Shown here piece by piece: positions 46,005 through 56,400 of a DNA stretch of 64,000 bases. This DNA comes from Yamagishiella unicocca. Taxonomy: Eukaryota > Chlorophyta > Chlorophyceae > Chlamydomonadales > Volvocaceae. A program made the position numbers and the translations under genes. Position 1 is the stretch's first letter, and every line of letters begins with the position of its first letter. Below the pieces are notes generated by a model that did no database searches, was not told where the DNA came from, and saw nothing but the letters and a program-made list of their open reading frames with translations. The stretch spans positions 806,001-870,000 of the forward strand of contig BDSL01000009.1 of assembly GCA_003116995.1 (NCBI GenBank). The letters are read 5' to 3'.

Positions 46005-46396
46005 GGTACTTCCTGCTGAGCGGGGTGCAAGGCAGGTCCGAAGGCCTTGCGGGCGCCCCCGGCGGCAGCTGTCGAGCCAAGACAAGGTTACGCGATGCGC
46101 CAGGGCCGCTTAGAGATGGTAAGGTACAATTGGTGAACTTGGATTGAACAAGCAGCGCCTAGTTATCACAAAGCCGGTTGTCAGGGCCCAAAAGTAAGGG
46201 CTGTGGGAAAACGCTTCGAAGGATGCAACGTGCCCTGTACTATGGCCGAAATTCGGTCCAGTGTGCGAAGGATGCATCACAGAATTCTTTGGCGCGCCGT
46301 ACCACCAACCTCCCAGGTCCATTCCCGATGCCCCAATACTCTAGTGTTATTCCTTTTTAAGTGATCATTTTGCGTCATCGTTGTCTTCCTGCAAAA
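46005..46396. promoter_or_regulatory. Divergent promoter region, unknown helical protein / eIF3k
   Basis: 392 bases between the two ATGs. No TATA-like box or repeated motif was noticed. Confidence 0.45.
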
Positions 46397-49374
46397 ATGT
46401 CGGCACCCCTCACTATTTCTGGAGCAGACAGGTTGGGCTTATTGTTCTATTAGCGCTGCTGTATGATGTTTATACTTCACGCTTGATCGCTAGATGGTCT
46501 TTAGAGCATGGTGCAGTCATTTCGGAACCGACGCTTCTCGGCGGCGTTCGCAGGTACTCGCCGGAGAAGCTACCGATCCTGGAGCAGAATGTTGACGAGC
46601 AGGTAGGACCTGATGTAAACTATTGGCTCATTGACGTTGTGCCCCTGCGACCAGCGCTTACCAGCTGTTGGCGGCGCGCATTTCGCCGGACGCATTCCCT
46701 CTAAAACAGGTCACCAACCGCACGTGGAACCTGGACGCGAATGTGACGCTCTTGCGCTTCTATCAATTCAGCCCGGCTAGCGTCAAGTCCCAGATCATTG
46801 CTAAGATCCTTATTAAAGCAATCATGCAAGCTCCCAACCAGGACTACAAGTGTTGCATTACGTTGTTGCCTGAGCGCCTTCAACAGGTGCGCTGAGAGGG
46901 AATAGATGCAAGGGAACTATCCACGTTTGTGCGCCAATCTAAAGGGTGTACGTGTGTATGGGGACAGGGCTGCAAAAACGGAGAATGATCCAGGTTTGCA
47001 GCTGGAAAAGGAAGTAATCAGAAGGGTCCTCAGCGTATGGATGCAATGGTGGTGCAAATAGAGGTATTAAGGGCGAGCGCGGCAGAGTAGGGGTTGGGGG
47101 GGTATATAGGCCAACCCCGTACGTGCCCCGTCGGGCACGCACGGGTCTTACGACCCACGGCTGTACCCTAGCGCGTTACCCGGATAACTTCTGGGGCCTT
47201 CAGGAAAAATGCATCAAGTCGTCCTGTGGCCTGCTCTCGCCTTTGCCTCAACACCAACGTCCGCCCCGCCATCCACTGCATTCCACGCGTTCGAACCTCG
47301 GCTCTGGCCTTCATCAGCACGTGCACTTGACGCGGTCGGAGTAACGGCAGAGGTTGGCCTGGTAACATGCGACCTAACTGCACAGCGTCACGTCCGGTCT
47401 CTGACCCGTTGATTTGCTTGTCGCTTCACGCCAGGCGGACGAGTCCATCTACAAGGTGGTGCAGCTAGCCAACGCACTGGAGACCAGCCGGTTCGCCGAC
47501 TTCTGGACCGCCGCAAACACGTGCCGGGACCTGTTGGGCACTAGTAAGTGTGTCGGCAGGGTACTTTCCGCACGGCTAGGCGAGTGTGCTGTGCCGGAAG
47601 GCCGCGGGTCGCCGCCGCTGTTGGGGAGACGGACGGCGCAGCGCGTCCTGTAACTTGTTCTGCTTTTGGCCAAGGGGGCTGCCTTTTGGCGGAAGCGTGC
47701 GCCGATGTGGTTGCGTGTGGCCTTCTCCGCGGTCGTGGCCGACGTCGTGCCGGGTGGCTAAAACCACTCCACTGCTCCCCCTCCCTCGACCATTCCGCCG
47801 GCTCCCCCTCCTCGACCATTCCGCCGGTTCCCTCTTCCTTGACCCACCTCCACCCGACCAGTCCCCGGCTTCTACGAGGCGGTCCGCGGCTTCATCGCGC
47901 ACACGCTGGTGCACACGTACGGCCGGGTCACCAAGCGCACCCTGGCGGACTGCCTAAAGCTGGAGGGCGCCACGCTGGACCAGTATGTGAGTGGCTGTGA
48001 TAGCGAGGAAAGCAAGTGGCTGGGGTGGGGCCGTACGGCTGGACACTGTTGAGGAGAGGGACTAAATAAGTCCGCATTCGGCGTGGCATTTTCGCGCAAG
48101 CTAGGCCCACAACAAGAAGCTTAGTCGCTTCACATTTTGCGTTGCATAGAATTCGTTGAGGCCTCAGGACGTGCGTCTAGAGCGCGATAGCAGGTGCAGC
48201 AGCGGACCGCTTGCCCAGCGCGCAGGTCATCGTTCCGCCGACAAGACAAGGAAGGGGCCGGCAGCTGTGCGCAGTGCGTTAGTTGATCGCTGAGGCGGCA
48301 TGCGGCTTGACACCTTGCGGCCCAATAACCCCCGCCTCCCCCCCCTCGCCAAATGCCGCCGTTGCTGAAGCTGTCGGACAAGTGCCGTGCCGCGGGCTGG
48401 AGCATTGTGGCCACGCCGTCCGGCGACGTAGTAGCGCTGCCCAAGAAGTGAGTACGGTGGCAGCGATACCGCTGGGCGGGTTGGGAAGGGTGCCGTACCC
48501 CTGAGGGTTGGTACGGGCGCGATACTTGTGCGGAGGTTGGAAGGGCGTCTGGGGTTCTCGCTGGACGTGACCCACGGGGCGGTGTTCATGGGGCAGGGTC
48601 GGGCTGGCGGGAGATCAGGCAGCCGGGGTGTGAGGCCGGAGGACCAGAGTGGGTTACACGGTTGTTACAGGCAGTACCGGTAAGTAACGAGGAACGGAAC
48701 GGAAGACGTCCAACGGCGTCCCAACTATTGCGTACGCTGATTCCTCTTTACGTCGCATCTACCCGGGCCATCAACGTCGCCATCAACACCGCCATTCCCC
48801 TGCGCCCCGAGAGGCTCGCGGCCTGATGCACGAGCACAGGCTTGACATGCCCGTGTTCAGCTTCTTACTCCTGCCGAAATCACCAACTCACCCATCCATG
48901 GCGCTTCGCGCCCGCCCCACATGGCGGTGGGTTTTGGGTGCTTGCCCGTATTGTGGCACCATGCGGCCCGCCCATCCATGCACATAGAATCTTCTGTACA
49001 CATTATTGACGCCGGTGCAACTGCACCAGCTCATCACCACTTGCTCGGCATCAACATGCCAGCAACGGGGGCCTGTACTGCGACCTTTGACCCCCCGCGT
49101 GCCCCTACCCCGCCTGTGCTCATCCACGCCGCGGCGTTGCTTGCGCCTTGTCCAAAACGCTTACATGTGCCGACGCCTCGCTGCCTGCCGGCTTCGAGCC
49201 GACCCACATCGCGCCGCAACCACCGGCAAACAGAAACTGACATATATATCCGCTCCTGTCCTGCCGCCTGCAACTTGCAGCGACGACAACCAGTCGGTCG
49301 TGAAGCGCACTCAGGAGCTCATCCGGTTCGAGCAGGTGTCGCCCATGCTCAAGATCGTCACCGTGGGCTTTTAA
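46397..49374 (+). CDS. EIF3K: Translation initiation factor eIF3 subunit K
   Basis: Small non-core subunit of the eIF3 complex on the 40S ribosome, with a HEAT/PCI-like winged-helix fold. Seven exons: 46397-46431, 46554-46602, 46710-46886, 47435-47543, 47862-47986, 48371-48447 and 49281-49374 (TAA); 221 residues against about 220-226 in animals and plants. Diagnostic stretches: YSPEKLPILEQNVDEQ, NLDANVTLLRFYQFSP, IIAKILIKAIMQAPNQDYKC, ITLLPERLQQADESIYKVVQ, LETSRFADFWTAANTCRDLL, PGFYEAVRGFIAHTL, KRTLADCLKLEGATLDQY, SIVATPSGDVVALPKN and a C-terminal IRFEQVSPMLKIV. Phases agree at all joins (for example GAC-AG|G and AAG-AA|C). The acceptor of exon 6 is CTGAAG rather than CAG. The N-terminus is about 10 residues shorter than in plants. 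Confidence 0.92.
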
Positions 49375-49437
49375 ACGCAGCGCGTACCAACACCACCAGA
49401 TTGACCCAAACGGGGGACCGGCCAGTAATGCTGCGGT

Positions 49438-49442
49438 TACAG
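49438..49442 (-). terminator. TGTAA polyadenylation motif of the Ala-rich gene
   Basis: Closest minus-strand TGTAA beyond the stop at 49918. Confidence 0.45.
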
Positions 49443-49855
49443 ATGTTGGATAGTAGCATGAACGCAGCCCGCTTCGACAGCGGAAACATTGTGTGTATGC
49501 TCATTCTTTGCCGCGGTTTGTGGCGTCTTGGGTAAAAGTCTCAAAAGGCAATCTGGTCGCGCACAGACAGTGTGCGGTGGACAGGACCTTTGGCTCCAGA
49601 GCAGACGCGCCAGCTGATGGCAGCAGATTGCGGGTCGGCCGCTGGCCATAGGCTGGCTCGGAACGGCGCAGCGGTTCCGGCAGCGGATTGGCAGGCACCG
49701 CGAGCCAATCATAACAATGTCACCGCACATTCTGCTGTTGCAAATTGCGTAGGCTAGACTAGCTAGATGAGGTCGACGCAACCGTTGCGGCGCCCGAGCT
49801 CGTCTCTTCGGGGTCATTCAGCTCTGCTGCTTGCTCCTGCTGCTAAGCTACTAGA

Positions 49856-49860
49856 TGTAA
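49856..49860 (+). terminator. TGTAA polyadenylation motif of eIF3k
   Basis: Closest plus-strand TGTAA beyond the eIF3k stop codon. Confidence 0.45.
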
Positions 49861-49917
49861 CAAAAAAGTACAACGTGATGGCACAATCCGCGTCCGTCGG
49901 TGTCCAAGACACGCGGC

Positions 49918-52344
49918 CTACCGCGTCCCATCGCCTTGGCCGAGCCAAGAAAGAAGGCCCTTGACGGTGGTGCTGATGGTTTCCGCGGCGCCTCCGCCAG
50001 TAGGAGTCCGCGAGCTCGTCCCTCCGTCGCCGGAGGCGCCACTGCCGCTGACGCCTCCAACGCTGCTCCTTTCGGTTGCGCCGGCTCCATAGTGTTCGTT
50101 GCCTGGGCTATTGCTGTCGTGTTGCTCCTGGCTGTGTGGGTGACCCTGCGTGAAAGCAGAGCTCGCGCTGCGCCAGAGCTGCTGCAGCTGGGTGAGGGGC
50201 CCTGGCATCGCGGGCTTGTGCACGGCTGCGGCGCGCTGGGCGATGTCGGCCTGGCAGGGAGGGGCGGCAACGCAACGCGCGAGGAGCAGGTGACATGGAG
50301 CGCCTCAGTGATGCAGGCACTGCATGTTGCTAGGCCTGGCGAGGATGCGACACAAGCTCACAGCCACAGATACCATAATGAGTGTGGAGCGGGTCTCGAG
50401 GCTGCATGCGTGGGGTGCTGCTCACCGTACCCTTGTCGACGCAATCAGGGAGCACGGTATGCACCGAAACCGACCCTCCCTCGACCCTTCCTCGCTCGGC
50501 GCGTCGCCTACCTGAGACTCCGACATGTCCTGGTACGCAGTCGCATGTGCGGCCGCGCTTGCCGCCCGCCCCTCCGCTTCCTTCGCCGCTTCCGCCGCCT
50601 GAGCCACCCGCACCTCCGCCGCAACAATCGCGCTCTCCGCAGCAGTTTCAAGGCCCGCCTAGTGCGGCATGCAGCAGGACAAAGGCATATTGCAGGAACG
50701 AGCAAGGGTGGGAACAGGGCAGGGTGAGAATCGGCGATAAAAACAACCGACGGGCTGGCCTGAAGGGGAAGCGGTTTACGATCCCAATCCCAATACGCAT
50801 CGAGCGATGCCACTGTGCGGACTCGAAGCATGGACCTAGTGCTCGCGCCAAACAACGCTCTTTCGGAAGGCTTTGGCCTAACTTCACGAAATCCAGATAC
50901 CAACGGTCAGCAATCACCGTCCTCACCCCGTCAGAAATCCATGAAACCTGGACCTATCCTTATCCAATCCGTATCCTGGCACCAAGCGCGCGCACAGTAC
51001 CGTGTCCCCACATGACGGTGCAGCATGTTCACGAAGAAGACCCCGCCGCTCCACAATCCCCCACGGCCCCACGCCCACCTGCGCCACTGTGGCTGCGGCA
51101 GCCGCCCGCTCCGCCGCCTCCGCTGCTCTTGATGCGGCGCTGCTAGCCGCCGCGGCGTATGCAGCCGCCCGCTGCGACCCCTCGCTGGCGGCCGCGGCAG
51201 CGCGCAGCGCCAGCTGCGCACGTTCACGCAGGCTGCTGACGGAGGAGTCGGTGGGCAGGTGCGCCAGCGCTGAGCTGTCCGGCGCCCGGCTTAGCGGCTC
51301 CGCACGCACCGCTGGGAGGGAAAGCCTCGCTGGCGGCTTCGCTTCCAACACCGGGGCTGCGGCGCTGCCGCCATTGCCGCCGGCACCGAACGCACTGGCG
51401 GCAAAAGGACCTGACGCGCGGAACAGGGGAGGCACACCAGCGTCTTCGCTGGGTTTGGATCCTGGCCCGGGCCCGGCCTGATCCTGCAGGCGTCCCAGCG
51501 TTGGTGCGGCCCCAAGTGTGCCGCTGCCGCCCGTGCCCGACGTGGAGGCTCTGAGCGGTTGAGCAGGCGAGGCCGCTGCCACGTCAGCCGTGTTACCACC
51601 CTGTCCGAAGGGCCCTCGCGGCGGTGGCGACTGCACTGCGCGTAACGATGGCCCGGTGGGGCTGGATGCCTCCAGGCACGCCTCCGCCCCCAGACCTGAT
51701 CCCGCGCCTGTGTCAGTCCCCACCCCTTGCTGCTGTGACGCACCGGCGCTGACGGCCGCGGCACGGCCGTCCGCTCCGCTGCCAGCTGCTGCTCCCAGCC
51801 ACGCCGCGCGTGAAGAACCCTCCGCGGCATTCGATGCTGCGGCGGCGGACTGTGGAGAGGGACCCGGGATGGTCTGCTGCTGGCGCTTCGCAACCGGCTC
51901 CGAGTGCTCCTCAGAGGCGTGCTCCGACTCAGCCTCCTCGGAGGCGCTCTGCTCGGCACCTGACGTGGCCGCGTGGTCGGCGCCGCTGCCTGACCGCGCG
52001 CGATCGCCGTCTCCCTGTGCCCGCGGCTGAGCGGCTGCCACAGCCGTCGCCACCTCGCCTGCGCTGCTGTCGCCATCGCGGCTGGCCCGCGCTGCGCCGC
52101 CACGGGCGCCGGCCTCTGCTGCCGCGGGCGCGCCTTCGCGGCCACTGGTTGCTGGTTGCGCGACGTCTGGAGAGGAAGCGGGTGAAGCCTCAACGGAGGC
52201 CTCAGGCGTGCTAGATGGCCACCGCACAGCCCCGCGGAATGCGGGGGTGGTGACTACCGCCACTGTCCCTGCGGATGTGCGCGCCAGCTGCCCATCTGGC
52301 CGCCGCGATCCTGCAGTTAGCGCCGGGCAGCACCGGAGCAGCAT
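49918..52344 (-). CDS. Ala-rich coiled-coil protein, probable mitochondrial presequence
   Basis: Three exons, all phase 0: 52344-51079, 50658-50512 and 50250-49918 (TAG); 581 residues. It starts MLLRCCPALTAGSRRPDGQL and continues with FRGAVRWPSSTPEAS, an Arg-rich, acid-free stretch typical of a mitochondrial targeting peptide. Residues 40-370 are disordered (Ala, Ser, Gly, Pro, Glu). The span 370-470 is an Ala-rich helix with heptad-like spacing: RERAQLALRAAAAASEGSQR, SAASRAAEAAERAAAAATVA, ETAAESAIVAAEVRVAQAAE. The tail has MPGPLTQLQQLWRSASSAF, a Ser/Gly-rich linker and an amphipathic end TISTTVKGLLSWLGQG. The composition recalls LEA or apolipoprotein-like helices, but I cannot assign a family. 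Its ATG is 38 bases after the stop of the next gene upstream on the same strand. Confidence 0.65.
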
Positions 52345-52382
52345 TAATCAATGGCAAACGCCATGTAGCTTGAAGGCATGTA
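52345..52382 (-). other. 38-bp gap between two same-strand genes
   Basis: Too short to hold a 3' UTR with poly(A) signal plus a separate promoter and 5' UTR. It contains an in-frame stop just before the downstream ATG (TGA two codons upstream). Confidence 0.6.
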
Positions 52383-53092
52383 CTAGGGTTCAGCGGGAGG
52401 TAAGCCGTTAGGGGGTTCAATGTACGCTGGAGGGTAAGAAACGTATGGGCAAGGGGTGCAGGAGGTGTGTGGGGGTGGGGGCTGTGAGAGCACGATTTCG
52501 ATATAAAGCGCGCCTGCCTGCCCCCGCGTTAGCTCACCTGCGAATTTGATGAGCTGATGTACGCCGATGCTAAGTCCGGCGATGAGGATGAAGAAGAAGA
52601 GCACCCCTAAGGCAAGGACAGCGGAGAGCAACGACGGTTGGGGTCGCCAACGGGTTTGCAGCCACGACGAGTGCGAAAACGCTTTGTACCTGAGGAGTCA
52701 GGTTCCTTGATACCCTGGGGGTCCACTGTACCTCCCCAATCTCCTGGCGGCGGCTGCAGCCAGTCGCGCTCGACTGTATGCGATGGCGCAGCTGTCGGTT
52801 TTGGGTCGGTGGCTGCGGTCTCAGTGCCTGATACAATGGCCTGCGCATCCGAATCAATTTTTTCGATTGGCTGGTCTGGTCCGGGGATGGCACCGTTGGC
52901 TGGCGTTGCCGAGGACGCGGCTGCTGAGTCCTCCTCTGACGACGACAAAGCCCTGCGGCTTATGCTGTGCAGCCGCCCATGACAGCCGCCCGCCAATCCT
53001 GGAAGCAGGTTGATCCTTGTCGTTCCTGCACGCTTGGTTCCACATGGCCCAGGGGGCCGCAGTGGCCCGGCTAGCTGCATGGTGAAGACCAT
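52383..53092 (-). CDS. Small single-membrane-span protein, probable mitochondrial
   Basis: Three exons: 53092-52690, 52606-52538 and 52426-52383 (TAG); 171 residues. The N-terminus is Arg/Ser-rich without acids until about 50 (TRINLLPGLAGGCHGRLHSI, SRRALSSSEED), which fits a mitochondrial presequence. An acidic, Pro/Thr-rich middle follows. One membrane helix sits near the C-terminus, GVLFFFILIAGLSIGVHQLI, joined by splicing to KFA and a short tail AYIEPPNGLPPAEP. Joins TCA-G|GG and GCA-G|CG keep phase. The intron at 52607-52689 is only 83 bases. The layout (presequence, single span, short tail) is common among accessory respiratory-chain subunits, but no specific family is recognised. Confidence 0.65.
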
Positions 53093-53444
53093 AACGTAAA
53101 TTATAGTGCTTTATGGCGCTACATGCGAATGTCTTGATAGATTCTGACATACAGGTTTGGATACATGTTTATAAGGTTAAACTTTGCATGGGACATGCAG
53201 CGCACGTTATGAAGTCCCGATCGCGCAAATCCACGGACCGGTAGCAGTGAACCCACATGTTCCTTTCAGTAAATCATATTCGTACTCGCATGCATTAGCT
53301 TGCAGCTCCCATTCAAAGGCGGACACTCTCCATGACCATCGCAAGCTGAATGAGTTCCGTAACGCAGAGCTGAGATGATGAATACGGACGAAAGGACGCA
53401 CAGAAGATAGTGTCTTATTGGTCTTCCCGGGCGGGTGTGACACC
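53093..53444. promoter_or_regulatory. Divergent promoter region, small membrane protein / VPS33
   Basis: 352 bases between divergent start codons; AT-richer than its surroundings. No defined element seen. Confidence 0.45.
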
Positions 53445-56400
53445 ATGGCGCGTCTAAAGCCCGGAAAACTCCAACTGCCCACTCTTGACACGGGGCCAGT
53501 GCCTCTTGTATCCATCCGGTGAGCTCCTAAGCCTACTGTGGTGGCTCGATGGTTTTGGCACACGTTCTGGCGGCTGCTAGGCGGAAGCGAGTCTCTCGGG
53601 AGCGATCTATGTGGCAAGGGACCCCTGTGATTGTCCGCCATTGATGCAGGGAGCAGGCGCGCAAACAGCTGCTGGAGGTGGTGGACTCGGTAAGTTTCAA
53701 TGTAATCTTAGGGAAACTTGGCGGGGGGTGGGGAAGACAAGTCAGCGAGGGGCTGTAGACCACGGTTAATGTTGGTATGTTGGATGTGTATTTGGAGTCT
53801 TGACTGTTGGGAGTTTGTATTCCCCATGTCCCCGGTCTGCCCAGGTGAAGGCGTGGGGTTGCAAGGGTGCTCGTGTATGCAGCTCACCCCTCCACATACG
53901 GGTTTTCCTCATAACCCCACAACTCCACATGCGGGTCTATTCGCCTCTCCCCCACATACGCACCGCCTCCTACCCTGTCTTACCCGTCGCACCCATGTCC
54001 CGCTGTATCTCTACCCAAGCTCGCCAGCATGGTCGTACATGCCTCCGCCCCACCTTCCGGCGCCACCGTTTGGTCTGAGTTTTGCTGCCGCAGCCGCCCG
54101 TGCCGCCCGGAATGCTCCAACAACCGTACGCCTGGGTTTTCAGGTTCAAGTCGAGTCGTATACCCCTGCCTGCCTGCCCTGCCTGCCTGCCTGCCTGCCT
54201 GCCCGCTCCCCTTCTCTCTGCCCACAGCGCCGCGGCAAGAAGGCTCTGCTCCTCGACCCGGCGATCAGCGGTCCTCTCGGCCTCCTGGACACGGCGCTCA
54301 CAGACCTGCTCACCGAGCACGGTGTTGTCAAGTAAGTGCCAGCAAATAGGGAGGGACAGGGCAGAGGGTGACTCAGAAGAAACCCGTGAGCCAACATACG
54401 GAGAGAAATAAGGCCTGGATGGAAAAGGCGAAAAGTGGCGGGGAAGAGCAGGGCACGGGGGACACTGCTGGCAACGGCGTCGATGTTATTTTGGCTGGGT
54501 AGGGCGGGAAGGCGAAGGACTTCAGGTTGGGCTTGGGGATTGTGACGCATCGGGTACATGGCAGCGAACCACGGGTCGGCTGTCGGGTGTCAGGGCGGTG
54601 GAGGAATGGAGGCAGGAAGGCGGGGCGTACCCGAGGTGCGCCTCAAGGCCCCGGTCCTACTCGGGGGACCTGGGTATTCCTCTGCACTTGGTGTCCCGAC
54701 AGAACCCACCTGCCCAACCCAACGCGCCGGGCATACATGGTGAGGGATGCGGCTTTGAGGGGCAGTGTACGCCGCACGGTATGCTTGCTACTGGCAGTCT
54801 GCACCGCTGGCTTCTTAGCTGCATACAAGCCGCATGCCAAACGAAGCCGCGGTTCCTCATCCCTGCGCTAGGCTGCTGTACCTGGAGCCCGGCAAGCGGC
54901 TGGACGACCCGTCGTACAACGCCTCGGAGCCTCGGCTGTCCGAGGTGCGCAGCGTGCTGTACCTGGTGCGGCCCACAGTGGCCAACTCGCAGGCGGTGGC
55001 GGCGCAGATCAAGAGCAGGCCCAGGTGGGGAGGAAGGCACACGGGCGGGCGCGCGGGCGGGCGATGGTACGGCAGCATGTGAGGAGCGCGTGCGAGGCGG
55101 GCGGGGTGGAGTCCGGGATTGAAACCGCGCCGGTGCGCATGGAGGTGTGTCCGAAAAAGCGTTGGCATCCAGGTGATTCAACTCGACATGGAAAACCCGC
55201 TCGAACGGCGGATACCGAGGGTGGGGGGTTGAGGACGGGAGCTGTGAGGCTCGGGTGATCGCCAGGGCTCATTTTGTGCGAGGTGCCGCCATCCAGGCGT
55301 ACTGGCCGCCTCCTTACGACCAGCCCACCAACGGTGGCCTGACCAACCGGCCTCACCCGTCCCACCCTCCCCGGCCCCGGACTGCCAGGTCGGAGCCGCA
55401 CGACTTCTCGGTGTGCTTTGTGCCGCGGCGCACAATCGCGTGCGAGCGGGTCCTGGAGGAGGAGGGCGTCCTGGGGGACGTCGCATTAGGTACGGCAGCG
55501 TAGAGGTGGGCGGGGCACGTGGGGACCGGTTTGCTGGGGGCTCGGGTTGGCCAAGACGTCGTCCAGTTGGAAGGAGGATCGCGTCGTCCTGGCGAGGCGC
55601 AGGTTCAGGCGGGACGCAGCAGTGTAATGGGAGGCTAGTAGACCTAGTTGGCGGATGGGAAGCAGGTGCATCGGGCGCAGTTTTGTCTTGTCATTGTCGC
55701 ACATAGGGCACTCTCCCCATCTTGCGCAGCCCGCTAAAGTCCCAAGGAAACTTCGCGCGCGACAAAACCCGCCTCCGCTACACCGCACCGCGCCGCGCGC
55801 CCGCCCGCAGGGGAGTACTGCCTGGACATGGTGCCGTACGATGATGACGTCATAAGCCTAGAGCTCGACAGCGCCTTCTACGACTGCGTCTGTGACGGTG
55901 ATTCCACGCCACTGTACTACATGGCGGCGGCCATCATGCGGCTGCAGGCCCTGTTCGGCATCGTGCCTCGAGTCCAGGTAATCACAAGCGCCCAACTGCC
56001 GCTCCTGCATGCGGCACCTCATTCCTGACTGCCTACGGCGAGCTACCCGGCGGATGGGCTGGAGCCCTTGAATTGCTTTGGATGCTTGGGGCAAATGCTG
56101 TGAGTTGCGGTGGCAGCTGCGCAGCGGTACTTGAATTTAATCCTGGAAATGATCGTGTGGGTCCGCCTCCCCTGCACCCCTGCCCCTCTTCACTACAGGG
56201 CAAGGGCCCGGCTGCCACCGCCGTGCGGGACATGTGCTTCCGCATGCGACGAGAGAGCCCGGGCCTGCTGGCGGCGCCGCCCCTGGGAAGCGGAGCGGCG
56301 GGCGCCGCCGGGGCCGCGGCTGGGTTCGGCTCCGGCCGCATCGACCGGCTCATCCTGCTGGACCGGGAGGTGGATCTGGTGACGCCCATGATGACGCAGA

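Larger units (their letters stand above)
49375..49917. other. Convergent 3' region, eIF3k / Ala-rich protein
   Basis: Has a plus-strand TGTAA at 49856-49860 (482 bases after the eIF3k stop) and a minus-strand TGTAA at 49438-49442 (476 bases after the opposite stop). If both are used the transcripts overlap by roughly 400 bases. No gene. Confidence 0.5.
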
